Positions 1-13,100 of a DNA stretch of 64,000 nt are shown piece after piece. The notes beneath the pieces are model-generated. The model had not been told where the DNA came from and searched no databases. It saw only the letters and a list, made by a program, of their open reading frames with translations. Source of the stretch: Epiperipatus broadwayi (Eukaryota > Onychophora > Udeonychophora > Euonychophora > Peripatidae); NCBI GenBank assembly GCA_028023455.1, contig JAQFVV010006256.1, forward strand, positions 1,674,001 through 1,738,000. The letters run 5' to 3'. Numbering within the stretch: position 1 is the stretch's first letter; the number at the start of each line of letters is the position of its first letter. The translations under genes and the position numbers were made by a program.

Positions 1-1359
1 GGTATGGTCAGGAGAAGGTGAATCTTTTCCCTTTTTACTCAACACTGTTCATGTTGAAAATTTGAGTGATTTGAATTTGTTTGGCCGATGACTTACAAAT
101 TTATGTACTCTTCCTTGATGACTGAGATCAGACCCTATTTATACAATTTTTGTTTATCTCAAGAATGCATTTAAGCTTCAATACCTAAGGCTATAAAATA
201 CTGCTACCGATTACTTTTAATAAGGAATTTTCCTTTTGTTATTAAGGTAGTATAAACAATGCAACTGGGTTGGCATTATTCTGGAAATGATTGTTCTAAA
301 TCTATTTCTAGTTCAGAAATAGATTTTACAAAATGATAAATTTCGTTAAGGAAATTGATTTGATTTTTTATAGAAATAATTATTTTAAACTTACTAATGG
401 ATTTTAGTTTGGAATGCTTTTAGAAGCTACCAAGCTGATTGCATCATCTTGACCGCCATTACACAAATACGTATTTTAATATAATATAATTTTAAATATA
501 TGTTTTAATAGAAAATATACAAACATAAATATTAATTTATGCACAATCCCCAATCACCTTTAATAAATATATGTGATTTACGCCTACATACGACCTAATA
601 AAATCTATAAAATATTATCATTTATTTATTTTAGTTAAGAGATTATTAAATCTCTTGTTAACTGTTATTTTAAAAGAAAATTTAAGAGAAAGTAAACTAT
701 ATAGGTGTGTATATAAGCATAAGACTGGGATTTGAATTTGGTTTGGTGGTGAGGGATTTGTTAGGCCTGTGAAGCATAATCTGAATCTCAGATTAACTAC
801 TTCAATATATAATTGATCTTGAGCTTTTTAGTTTTTTTGTCTTTGTTTTTATTTATATTTTTTAAATTTAGAATGGCAATACACATTTAGTGATAACAAA
901 CAATATCAAGAATGTTAGTAAATTTAATAATAAGTTAGAACATTCTAGATATAATTATATTCAGAAAGTAGAGCAAATCAGGAACAATCTATTACACATT
1001 GTAATACTGACAGTAAAATTCATTCACAACACAAATATTTATTTGTTTAATACTGTTTATAGCATAGAAACAACCTAGTGATAAAGAAACATCTTATCAA
1101 GTCTTTTGTACTTGGAATATTTATAAATGTTGAGCAAAAAATATAGTATCAACAATGTTCACTTTTAATAAACATCAAAATAAACAATGTTCACTTTATT
1201 AATTGTTTAATAAAGTATAGAGATGTTATGGAATGATAATATTCAATGAAAAAGATTTTACAAATAGTGAACAAAGTAAGGCTATAGAAAGTTTTTTTTT
1301 TTTTTTATCTGAAAAGAGATTTTATGTTAAATAAATATAGATAAACTACTTATTAACAC
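1..1359. other. AT-rich sequence with no recognised gene
   Basis: No reading frame here resembles a known family; the only open stretch (890-1078, +) is 62 codons of AT-driven low-complexity sequence. There is a poly-T run near 1290-1305 just before the LINE relic that follows. I see no other structured feature. Confidence 0.5.
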
Positions 1360-4300
1360 ACTTCAGTCATCAGAATGAGATCACTGTGTTTTATCTTTTA
1401 AGTTTAAGACTGAAAAATGCCATAGTCTTTCTCCTCAGTTGATGGATACTTCTTAATTTAAATATCAATTATGTTATCTTGAAGGCAGAATAAGGATATG
1501 AATGTGTGTGTGAATATTTAAAATCATGATAGACAAAATTAAATCATAGCCCTTATTCCCAGGATATAGTAAAGTCATCAGCCTGGACAATGATGAAGAA
1601 TGAAAGCAGAAGTTGTTAAAAATTCTACAATTGTGGAATCAGAAAAAATTTAAAAATGTCTTTTTATTTATGTACCAGTGAAGAAAAATGTAGCATTGTT
1701 GGACTTTGTGAAATGAGAAAAAAGATGGAGAAACAATTGGTTTGAAAATTGGAATATATTTTACAATAAAAGTATAAATATTGTAGGCATAAATCGGATG
1801 GAATTCATTATAAATAAAAAACAAAGAATCAAAATTGTGAAGATTGATAATATATCAGAGAGAGTAAAATATTAATTATTCAATTAATAGCAAAAATTAA
1901 ATGCAGGTAAATAAGATTTATATAATTTTTTTTGTAAAGAAAACTTAAATAATTTTTATAAAGATGCATAAAATGATTTTGGTCAAACCAAACAAATTTT
2001 AAAATTGCCATGAGAGACTTTAATGCTAGAATTGGAAATGATTGAAAGATGAAAGTGCTTGATGGGTAAAATTGGTTATAGGAAAGAAATGAGACAGAAT
2101 ACAGACTTATGGAATTTTTGGGAAAATAAACTACATTAGGAATTTATTTTTTAAGAAAAATGCTGAATAGAATTGGATATGAAAATGTCCAAATGAAGTT
2201 ATAGCAGAATTACATCATATTTGAATTAATTAAAAAACAAATTTAACACAGGAAGTGATCATAAATTATATATTAATATACTTGAGAAATGAAAACTAAT
2301 AAGTAAAGCAGTAATAAATAAAATTGATTGTTTTATAAGTTTGAGTATTGGAAAAAATACAACTGGGACACAATCTATAAATCTTTGTGTCAGAGTCTCC
2401 ACAACACCACTGTAACAAAACTACACAAAGCATGAAAAGCAGTATTATCACTTGGTATTCTTAGCTTCAAAAACCATTCAGAACTTATAAATAATTTTCT
2501 TATATTAACAGATTTTTGAAGATGGCTAAGATTTGAATGAGTTTAATAAGTATTCTATAAAGAATTGCTACATAGATAGCTGTTCAAAAACAAAAATAGC
2601 AATTTGCCAGTAAATTTTTAATTGAGATATAATTATTTATGAAGAAAATAAAGAATACAAATATATAAAAATAATCATTAATTAGAGATTAAATTTTTCT
2701 GACAAAAGTGATACAAAAAAAGCATTAGGGATAATGTAAAAAATATAACTGCAAATTAAAAGCTATACAACAAAATAAAAGACTTTCAAATATAAAATAT
2801 ATGTATATTAGTTTTGCAAGATGTTTCAGCAATAAAAAAAACATGATACTATTATTAAGAAAAGGGACAACATTTAGAGTGTATGGAAGAGTTTTATAAA
2901 AACCTACATAGTAGTAAAGAACAAGAAAACAAAGCACTCTTCAATTACAGCATCTTCTGAATTGCCAAATATTTTAAATAAAGAAATGAAATGTGCAATT
3001 AGATCTATAAAGAAGAAAAAGCTCCAGGAAATAATGGAGTTATTATTGACATTTTAAAAAAAGCAATTGAAGAAATAGAGAAATTATTGACAAAACTATA
3101 CACCAAGTGTCTAAATGATAAAAATGCATAAGATAATAAGAATACTGTAATGGCAATACTTAAGAAGGGTGAAAAAAAGATATTAAAAATTACAGACCAA
3201 TCAATTTTTTAAAAGATTTTTATTAAAATAATTACAACTCATCTATAATGTTCTTTGGATTTAGATCAACTAAAAAGAAAACTGGATTTAAAGGTATTTT
3301 TAGCCCAGTCGATTTTGTCCAAGTATTAAAAAAAGTTGTAGAAAGGACCAATGTGTGTGAATTGCCATTATTTCAAAGTTAATTAAACTTCAGATCCACA
3401 AGATGTAGATTCAGGTTATTGTTATATTTTGAAAAATGTCAAAATGCAATAGCAATAATTAAATCATAAATATTTATAAGGGTGTACTCAAAATGATTCA
3501 ACATCTCCAAAAGTTTTTACAACACTTTTGCTGCAGGGTCAATTAGAATTGTAAACTAAGAGAATAAAATTAAATTGATATTATTTAACTCATCTAAATT
3601 TGAATGGGCTGCAAAATTCAAGTTTTCTTTATTTAAAGGGTGTGTGTGTGTGTGCCTAATATAGCTGAGGGATATTTAAAATATTTTATAGAGATTTTGG
3701 TTAGCATTATGTAGTTTCTCTTTATATATATATATAAAAGTGATTTTTGCAAGTAATGCTTTAGAACTTCACGAAATATTGCAAGAATTATCAGATGAAT
3801 ATAGGACTAAAGAAAGTCATTAAAAAGTCTAGTGTAATTTTCAATGTTTTTCCATAGAAAAAAAAAAAAGATACTTTGGCCAGATTATTATTATTACACA
3901 TGGAAGCATATTGAATGCAATTATTCATAGAATTAAATTGGAATGAAATGATTTTGGTAGGAGTAACTAAAATTAAAAAGAAATATATTTTTGTGCTTGA
4001 AAAGGAGAATTTAAGATGTATTTTACCAGTTCTTATATATAATTTTTAGACTTGGACAATTAACAAAGGAGGAAAGCAGAAACTTCAAATCAAAGAAAAA
4101 GTATAGAGATATATGTTGGGAGGAAAAAGATTAGAGTGAATGTGAAATACCTGGATTAGAGAACAAATATAACATTATTGTTACTGAAAAAAATTAAAAT
4201 GTTGACATATTGTTAAAGGAGATGACAATAGATGAACAGTTAAAATCTTAAGTTGAATTTGAAAAGGTAAAAAACCTAGAAGTCAAATGAGATGAACAAG

Positions 4301-4385
4301 CTTGCTGGAATGAAATAAGAAAGAGAAACTATAGATGAATAAAACTGGATTAAACTTCCTGCTGTAAATTAATAATGGTTAAAAA
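1360..4385 (+). pseudogene. Decayed LINE (RTE-like, endonuclease plus reverse transcriptase), near full-length
   Basis: This is a non-LTR retrotransposon ORF2 broken by many stops and frameshifts. Reading across frames on the + strand gives the parts in their normal order. The apurinic endonuclease starts around 1690 (peptide VGLCEMRKKMEKQLV) and continues with the GDFNARIGN-type motif near 2010-2040. The pre-RT linker follows, then the first reverse transcriptase block around 2990-3120 (KKKAPGNNGVIIDILKKAIE, then KLYTKCLND) and the 'NYRPISL/FRT'-like stretch around 3180-3300. The C-terminal domain lies around 4010-4360 (CILPVLIYNF, TWTINKGGKQKLQ, RYMLGGKRLE). Such a protein would nick the target and copy its own RNA there. 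In predicted proteins the family is often labelled craniofacial development protein 2-like. It shares its 5' part with the copy at 20465-22585. It cannot encode an active enzyme. The clade (RTE-like) is my inference. Confidence 0.75.
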
Positions 4386-6462
4386 AGTAGTGACTGCTTT
4401 TGAATAATGCCATTTCTTGATCTTACATATACCATTGAGAACATGGGAGCTTTTGTTTTTTAATTAAGCTTTCACCAAAAATAAGAGTTTTCTTATTATC
4501 AGTTATGTGTTTCTGTTGCAACTAACTAGAATATTTATATATAACATTAGATATTTTACAGAATTTTTAAATTACTGCTTAGAAATAACAACATGGTAAT
4601 AAATGCATTTTTGATGACATAACATTTAAAAGAGCAGCAATGGGTTTTAAGCTGTAGAATACTATTCAATCTTAGAATAAATATTGTTGTGTTGTACACA
4701 ATAGAAATGAGACAGGAAATGAATAACCTAAATTGGAAAGTGTCATGTGGATTCCATTAAAATGAGATTTTACAATGGTATGTAAATGAGAACATTTTAA
4801 TGTTTTAATTTTAAGAATTTTAAATATATATATATGTTCATAAAATTCTAAAATTATATTATAATTAAAAAATATAGAAAAAGGTACTAATTCTAGAAAT
4901 ATTAAATTCATAATAATCTAAAACAATCATTATTATTGAGATATCACATGATATAAATTTTAAATATAGATCTTAAAAATATTTAGTTTATTTATGTATG
5001 TATATTGAAAAGAATTATTTATTTTTATGATAACTACAGGATAATCTAGTTGTTAAGTAGGAATTTAGCTAGACTAAACTTATTGAGAGATTTACATACA
5101 TGAAATGATCATGTGACAAAATTTAAAACATTTTACATTAATATAAATGTTTAATTTTAATTAGGTATAAATGTAAAAGAAAAAAAAGGAATAATTTTTT
5201 TTTTCATTTTTTTATATAATTTTTTTTTTGAAAAAAAAAGTGATTAATTGGTGAATAAATAAAATATATTTTTTTAAAAGGATATTTTTTCTCACAAAAA
5301 GAAAATCCATTGGTCAAGGCTTAATGCAGTAATTTCTGAAATAGTCATGTGATCGGATGAAAGATTGATATCAGGGTTAATTTTTTAAAAACAAAGGAGG
5401 ATGTAGGTACTAGAATTCAGTAGTTTTCAGTAGTGATGTGTTTAGCAGTCAGAAGCCCTTCTTGGAAGTCTAATGCTAGATTGATCTTACCCTTAATTAA
5501 AAAAATAAAAATAAATAATTTTTACTAAAATTTATAATAGTATGGAGTTTACAAGAACCACATGCAAAGCTCTTGCTAAAAGCTGATCATTATTGACCCA
5601 ACTATGTAACCAATCTCTCTAAAAAGAATGAAGGAGAAAGAAAATACTCTTGAGAGAAGCTTTCAATCAGCCTTATGTTTTGATCCATCAAACTTGTGTT
5701 AACCTGTAATAAAAATAATTATTCAACAGAAACCTACAACAATAAAAAGAAAAGAAGAAAAAACTAAATGGATGAAAATTGAAATAAAAATAATTGTTAA
5801 ATTAGAAACCTGGAGCTACAAAGAAAAGGAGAAAAAAATAATAATGATAGATGAATGAAAATAAGTATCAAATGACTAAACTATATCTGCAAAATTTACA
5901 AAAAGAAACACCCCCAACTAGACAAATACAAAAGGACAAAAAATTCATGGTATATAGAATGTTGATATGAAACAGCTTGAATAATTTTTTAATAGTTTGC
6001 TAAAAAATATTTTTTTTTACTTGATTAAAATGATTTGGGAATTCTCATTTTCAAAAAAAAAATGGTTAAAGTTAAAATTATTTTTTTTATTATTGTGAAA
6101 TATTTTGTTAGAGTTTGATTATGGTAAGGAATTAGCTCATTTAGTTTAAATGTTAATTAAGGAAGGTTCAGAAGGGAATAATCCTTATATGTGTTATATA
6201 AAATTATATATATTAACTTTGGATTTGTCACATTATCATATTTCTAAATTTTTATATTCTTTATTTATTAATTAATTTTTTAAATAAATAATTATAATAA
6301 ACAATAATTTCTGAAGTTACTTATGTCTTTATTTTTCTACCATACTATTCTGTGAATTACCAGTGAGAGAGTGACTGACTTCATCATAAAGTTGTACTTT
6401 AAAAAATGTATAAATTATCCCAGTGAAATTATTTAATAATAGAATGAATTAAGCAAGTATAT
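4386..6462. other. AT-rich sequence with no recognised gene
   Basis: Only short frames without family resemblance. The stretch has many A- and T-homopolymers (5200-5280, 6000-6090). The block near 5400-5500 is a little richer in G+C and may be an old repeat, but I could not pair it with another copy in the window. Confidence 0.5.
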
Positions 6463-6800
6463 TTTGTTTACAATCTCTAAAGTTTTTGTAACCCCAAAGT
6501 TAACTCAGACATAATGATATTTGCTATGTATGTGTGTGGGTATCTAGATGTTTTTTTAAAGAATTAGGTGGATGACACAAAGATAAATTTCACCTTTAAA
6601 GTCCACATACTTCACATTTCTTTATAGATTTCATAATTAGTTTATTGATGGCCAGTAACTCGTGGTACCATATGACCCAAAGTTTTCATGACAATCAACA
6701 CTGATATAATAATCTTAGTATTTTTGATATAGTATTATTTTTATAATTATTTTTAGCACTTATGTATGTGCATGCAGATGAAATATTGGCGACTGCTTTT
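6463..6800 (+). repeat. Family C interspersed repeat, copy 1
   Basis: This stretch aligns by eye over about 300 bases with 39678-39990 in the same orientation. Shared landmarks in order are 'cccaaagtta' (6493 here), 'cctttaaagt'/'cttttaaagt', 'ttgatggc'/'tgatggc', and 'ataattatttttagcactta' (6747-6766) against the same sequence shortened by one T in the other copy. Identity is modest with several indels, so the copies are old. No coding potential was recognised; it could be the untranslated part of a larger transposon. Confidence 0.5.
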
Positions 6801-8615
6801 ATAATATGCTCTAAATTGGGCATCGTAAGACAATCAGTACTTCATTATCCAAAGTAAAGATTTTCATCATTAATGATTACAAAATGAAAAGTATTTCATT
6901 TAATGTAATGAATAATTAAAATCATATATGAATGGTTTACAATAATCAAATATATTCATATAATATTAAATTTTAAAATATGTACATTAGTTTAAAAACT
7001 ATATAATGTATTTACTCATTTTTATGGATTAAAATTCTTATGAATATACTTTACTTGTGAGAAAAAAATCATTATGTTATAATTTAGTTATCCTAATTGT
7101 TTTTTTTTTTTAAAAAAAATGAATTCATGTATTATGCAATTAATAATCAACTTTATATGATCAAAAATTACTAAATCTAAATTAAAAATAATCTCATAAT
7201 TTGTTTCAGAATGGCAAACCTTATCACAAATGTATGAAAATATAAAAATTGAAAAAAAAATTCATTCAATATAAAACGAAAAATAAATTTTGATTATTTG
7301 CTATTAATATTTAATTTTATATTGTGTACAATATAATATTAGCTAAAATATTTAGTGAATCCTGAAGATTTGTGATGATGGTGTTTTAGTTGTATTTTTA
7401 TATTGGACTATTTACATCATCTAATATGAGTATTGAATGTCATTAGAAAAAATTAACTTTATTTAAATCAATTTTAGATAAAAATCTTAATGATTATTAA
7501 ATTCAGTCAAATAAAAACTATTATCATAAATATATTTTTGATTTAAAAAAAATGTGAGCATGATTACATATATTATGCAGTTAATAAATTTTATATGATG
7601 AAAATGCAATATAGATATATTGAAGAAGATTCATATCTGTAACTCTACAGTCACAAGTAATATACTATTCAAAAAATTTACAAGTCATTCCAAAGAAAAT
7701 TGTTACTGTTCTAAATAAAATGTGGCATCTCCTGGCAAAAAAATGCCACAGCTAGCATATTTGTATATAAAGTGCTGTTTGTTTAGATCTGCATAGTACA
7801 TATTGTAAAAAAAAAAAAAAAGACTTAAATATTGATTACAATTTGAATACATTAAATACATTTTTTTTTAAAAATATTTTTCAAAATTAGCTGTGTGATT
7901 AATTAAGGTTTGGTAAAATACAGTTCTATAATTTGGCTAGTCTTACATTGTTAATAAATAACAAGTCTTTTTGGTCTTGTCAATGCAGTTAAGTGAGATA
8001 TTATCAAACATTGCTTTTTAAATTATAAATAATTTTATATAAATAATAAAGACTATAAATTGGAAAAAAATAAAACTTTAGTATGGACTTTTTTAAGCAT
8101 AATGAATTTACAATTTTGTGGAAAAATACAAAAAATTGTCAACTGTGAGCTTACTTTCCCTGTCTCAGTCCATTTTTCTATACATTTTCCTACAGAAAAC
8201 ACACATTTTTTCTAATGATATTGAAAAAAATTGTATTAGAGTATACAGATACATACATTTTTAACTGAGATCATAGCACATAAGTTCATCAACCTATAGA
8301 TCAAAGAGTCATCACAACCATCAAGATATATTAACTTCAAGTATTGCAGAATTTTGTTGACACTTTGGATAAAAATGCCTATAAGAAATTGATAATGATA
8401 ATAGCTTTTGCAATCATACATGGAAACAGGAATTAATGCAACTGGAGGAAGAAAAGAATATCAACAAGCCTGTAAAGAAAAAACCTGGACATCAAAAAAC
8501 TAAAAAACCTAATTTTGTATCATGGGTCCATAAACAACACTCTCAAAAAATTTGACTCCAATTTACAAAGCTCCATAAAATCTAAAAAAGCATCAAATCA
8601 ATGAACGAGACTTTA
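6801..8615. other. AT-rich sequence with no recognised gene
   Basis: Homopolymer-rich non-coding DNA. The frame at 8236-8421 (-) has no recognisable motif and ordinary AT-biased composition. A 15-base poly-A lies near 7807-7821. Confidence 0.5.
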
Positions 8616-8842
8616 TAATATGTTGTATGAAAACAGGCAAAACTCTCCATATAGTAGTGCCACTCAGTGCCAACCAGAGTAATCAATGGATGCCAGAAGG
8701 CTTGTGCATAAAATCTCCATCTAGTGCCTACTCATCCAATATCCCCAGACTAGTTTTTGGCTTGGCACTGAGTGGCAATTGTAATAACAGTTATGTACTA
8801 GCATAAGAAATGGTGATCATGTGATGTAATATGTTGTATGAA
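8616..8842 (+). mobile_element. Family A short element, copy 1 (with 16-bp target-site duplication)
   Basis: A 195-bp insertion (8632-8826) lies between perfect 16-bp direct repeats, taatatgttgtatgaa, at 8616-8631 and 8827-8842. The body begins 'aacaggcaaaactctcc' and contains the family landmark gccagaaggcttgtgcataa (8692-8711), found identically in copies 2 and 3. It ends 'ggtgatcatgtgatg'. Compared with the 440-bp copies it lacks the middle. Instead it has a 16-base inverted copy of part of its own head: tgccactcagtgccaa near 8658-8673, inverted near 8762-8777. There is no terminal inverted repeat, poly-A tail or clear tRNA-like head. A 16-bp duplication fits LINE-driven insertion better than a cut-and-paste transposon, which is inference. 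Confidence 0.8.
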
Positions 8843-9452
8843 GAGAAAATCAAAGAAGCAAGCTCATTCAATTTAAACTTTTTCTCTAGAGATCCTCAGT
8901 TATCAACACCTGGTGTTCTCTTCCTTAAAAGTCTGTGATCATCAAAGAATTTAAAAAACTGTGATAGACTCTTAGAATGAGAATCAAATGTCTCAGAAAA
9001 CTGGATGAATGAGTACTGAATGGATAGATTATAATAAGAACAACTTTAAGCTTATCTTGCCTACATACATATTTTAACTGTGTGCCTGCATAATACACAT
9101 ATGGCACAGTTTACACATGCATACATTTTTACATTAGGATTTTTTAAAACCACTACATATATTAGGTTAAGTTGTTTACTAATACAATATTAACAATTTA
9201 TAATATAATGTTTATCCATGGGAATGAACTAAATTTTTCCCCATAGAAAATCATTATAATCTCTTGCTTTTTATAAGATCTTCTTGCTTTATGGTGAGTT
9301 TGGAAAATCAATTGTTCTCACTAGGTAGGCTAAAGTTGTATAATTAAATGATAATATATTGATGAGCAATGAGTAACGTAACTGATGATTAACTAATTAA
9401 ATGCACCATAATATAGATTTACTTTGTAATACAGTTTTCTGTAGTTATATAC
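8843..9452. other. Non-coding sequence, nothing recognised
   Basis: No family resemblance in any frame. The - strand frame at 8925-9107 is a short chance frame. Confidence 0.45.
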
Positions 9453-9600
9453 CAACTGATGATTGCTGGTTTAGCATGAAATACATATATTGGTGATTAT
9501 TTATCTTTTCAACATATATGTGTTCAAGTGTATCAGTGTTATGAGATAGTGTGGAGAGTTGTGGGTCGTGTGAAAGTCTGTACTCATATACCCTATATAT
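9453..9600 (+). repeat. Family B SINE-like repeat, copy 1
   Basis: About 148 bases align almost without gaps to 21504-21652. Both copies start 'aa(c/t)tgatga(t/a)tgct', share 'aaatacatatat' and 'atttatctttt', and share 'gatagtgtgga'/'aatagtgtgga' followed by 'tgaaagtct'. The other copy ends in gttcaaatccc, which looks like a tRNA B box, but the A-box-like sequence is about 110 bases upstream, too far for a simple tRNA-derived promoter. The orientation is given relative to that B-box-like sequence. Confidence 0.6.
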
Positions 9601-10039
9601 CACATATATAAACACAGGTATATAATAAGCCTGTGTGTTTCAGTTATACATTTATTATACATAAAAATAAATAAATTATAAATACATTAATAAATGCTGT
9701 ATTATTTTATTGTATAAATATTGATATGACCAAGAAGAAAGTGATTTTGTAATTAAATGTTATCATATAGGAACACAATTGTATCCAAATATGAAGGGTT
9801 CAAAAATAGGAGTTTACAAAATTTTACTTCTGAAAAGTTCAAATCCTTACCTTCCAATAATTAATTTATTAAATGTATATAAAAAAAATATTGTTCAAAT
9901 TGGATATTTTAGAGTGAAGGTCTCTTTAGCAATCTAAAACAGAGAAATGCTGAGCATGCTCAGTGATAAATGATAATCATTTTTAATAGTTTTTCAAATC
10001 CTGTGTTACCCTTTACTCAAAATTCTCTAAACCTGTTTG
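9601..10039. other. Non-coding sequence; short perfect palindrome
   Basis: Only AT-rich sequence, apart from a perfect 14-base palindrome ctgagcatgctcag near 9949-9962. No gene is recognised. Confidence 0.4.
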
Positions 10040-10145
10040 GAATATAATACAAATTTAAAGTTTGATTTGGCCTAGATTTCAAATCTGTTTGATAACATGC
10101 TATTACATTAATCACTATGCTACCAGGCTTTATATTTTTAATATA
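10040..10145 (-). repeat. Possible tRNA-derived SINE head
   Basis: On the - strand TAGCATAGTGA (10112-10122) matches the Pol III A box consensus TRGYNNARNNG at 10 of 11 positions. GATTTGAAATC (10075-10085) is a weak B box 37 bases further on. The candidate at 42060-42165 has the same 37-base spacing. A functional tRNA is ruled out because the rest does not fold into a cloverleaf by eye. The 81-codon - strand frame over this region is probably accidental. Confidence 0.35.
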
Positions 10146-13100
10146 TACATTAATAACCGTACAGTTACTATGAAACGTATATTGATAAGTATGGATTAAT
10201 ATCCAAATTATCATAAGTTTTTTTATTGGAAATAGGTTAGAAATTATTTTTAAAGATAGCAAGATATTATCTTTGAACGCTTTTCATCTTTAGAAAGAAG
10301 TTGTTTGGCTGTTAGCAATTGATGAAGGACACATTAAAATGTTCAAATTTATTCCGAAAATGTTTTTCTATTAATAATAAAATACTGTAATAAAATACAA
10401 AAAAAAAAATAATGTAAAAAAAATACTTAGTTAAGAACTATATCAGTACAGGGATTCAATTTATCGTATTTTTTATATATTTTAATAATGCATATGTTAA
10501 AAACCCTTTTTTTTTTTGAAAGGCAACTTGTATTTTTTAAAAAAAATATTTATTTAATGATGTATTACTGTATTATTTGTTTAATTAGAATCCAAATAAT
10601 ACGCTATTTATATATACTGTATATAAAAACCTATCAATAGTTTGCTATCTCATTTTAATAATCTATGTTCTTTATATTTGAGTTATGTTTTATATAGAAG
10701 AACACATGTTTAAAGTCACATCTGGTTTACATATTTTTTATTCATCTCCTCCTCCTTTTTTAAAATTTAAAATTCATTTAGATAGTTATAATTTGCATTC
10801 AACACATCTCATTTAAAAAGTTAAGACTTTTTTAAAATATCTTCCACCTCCCTTCTTCCATTTCCAAAGATTTTTTTTTTTGTTTTAAATATTATTTTGA
10901 TTTAAAATAAATAAATTTATATGTATATTATATATTTGATTATTTATTTCAAATATAATATATATTTTTTATTTTATTTAATTTTATATTCTCAGAGGAT
11001 GTTGGAAATTATAGTATTTTTTTTTTCCTAGAGAAATGATAAAAAAAATCCAAAAAATAGTTCCTCTTTGTTTCATTAACTTATTACATATGTTATTAAT
11101 ATTAATTATATCAAGATAGTTTTTTTAAAACAACAACAACAACAACAACAACAACATTATTTTATTTTTAATGCATGGAAAAATAAAAAGTAAGCAATGC
11201 TAAATTTTACATTTTCTTTTCATTAATACATTTTATATTTGAATAACACGTTTAAACAATTTGTTGTATTACCTGTACAGTGTATATATTTGTATCAGAC
11301 ACAAGTCCAGTAAAATAAATCTAATCTATGCCATGATGCTTTAACTTTACGTGACAAGATTTTATTTTTAACAAAGTAAATCATTCTATTGTTTAACTAT
11401 AACCAGAAAATTAGAATTGATCTAGTTTAGATACCTGATATATGTGGTGAAATAAAAAATTAATTCAGGAAAGAAAATGTAATGTGAATTTTAATATCCC
11501 TATATATTTGATCATAGTAATTACCTTAGTATATTTCTATGAGGATAAGCATATTAGATGGCAGTGCCAGATATGTTAATGCTAAAAACATTCTGAGTTT
11601 AATTTATAGTTAGTGGCCTTTCTTAGTAAAGAACAGTGTTTAGAAACTTAATCATCCAGCAGTTGTTTTTTCTTCTATTGCCATGCTAATGACATAAAAA
11701 TTTCAAACATTCTAAGGCACTGCTGAACTTTTTAGTAAGGGTTTACATCAAAGTAAGCTGAATTTCAAAATAGCAATTAAACTGACATATTTCTATTCCA
11801 AAGATATCTACGTAATTATGAATAAACATTGTACTATCAAAGTAAAAATATCAAAAATGCCTATAATTAATTTATAACTGATATAATAAGAAATATAGTT
11901 ACTGATATAGAATCAATAGAGGAATGCAATGAGATTAGAGAGGGAGAGAGAAAGTAATTCAATTTTTTAATAACTATTACATCCACAGTAAATATCATGC
12001 CTAAAATACTGTTAAATTGTTTAACTTCTTATATCATTACATATATTTTTATCACTTTAAAATGTAAATTAAAGTAACTAGTGATATCTGTGTATAAATC
12101 TACAAACTAAATAGAGAATTACTTACTCTAACTCTAAAGAAAAAATAATAACAACAATCATCAATAGACTATTCACTTGTACATGTTGATGTTTATAATA
12201 TAACACACTCATACATGATTGGTTGTTAATACTTGTCAGTAAAATATAACTCTTGCATTTACACAAAGTTGTGTTCAGTGAAAAAGGAAATAAAAACAAA
12301 TATAAATTAAAGGAAAATAAATATTTTAAAATATGAGATAAACAAAAAATTAAAAAGCAAATATAAAAAATAAAAATTAAATAATAAAACTCAATAACAA
12401 AATAAAATATAATACAAAAATTTATGTTGATATTTTCTATCAATTTTTAATATTAATAATTTTTTTTATAGATATAAATATTTAAAAATGATATGAATTA
12501 GATTTTTGAATTCCTGTTAATTTATCTTCAAGATAAATATTATTCTGTAAGTAATTCATATAAGACAAAATATGGACTATTAAATATGTCTTCAAACTAT
12601 TGTTAGATTATGCTGATGGTGTTTTCTGGCATAATATATTATTATTAAATCGATTTAATTCAAAAATTGCTTCTGCAAGTATTTGTAGATATGATAAAGA
12701 TATATCAGTGTGAGAAAGTGTTATTAGAGAAAAACATTCTGGAAAGGACAGGAATATTTTATTCATTGGACCAACTGGTTAAATAAATGCTTGATATTGT
12801 AATTTTTCATGAAAAAAGGTGAGAAAACTTGTAAAATATAATAATGATCAAAACTTTATCTAAAAAGGAATGTAATTATTATAAGAAAGCAATGCTTTCA
12901 TGTATTTCATAGAAGTGAGTGTCAAACCTATACTGTTAACCAGACAGCTGGATTTGGGTTCAAAATATTAATTTAAATATTTTAAGCTATTAGATGTTTA
13001 TTAAATAGCTATTTTCAAAACAGTGTTGTTGATATCTATTTTGCACAATCATCTGGAATCACTGTCTCTGAAATAAAATGATTCAAGCTGGATTTCTATT

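Noticed and set aside
12123-12443. 106-codon open frame on the - strand
   Set aside because: Composition is almost entirely Phe, Ile, Leu, Tyr and Cys as produced by A/T-rich DNA; no motif, no repeat partner.
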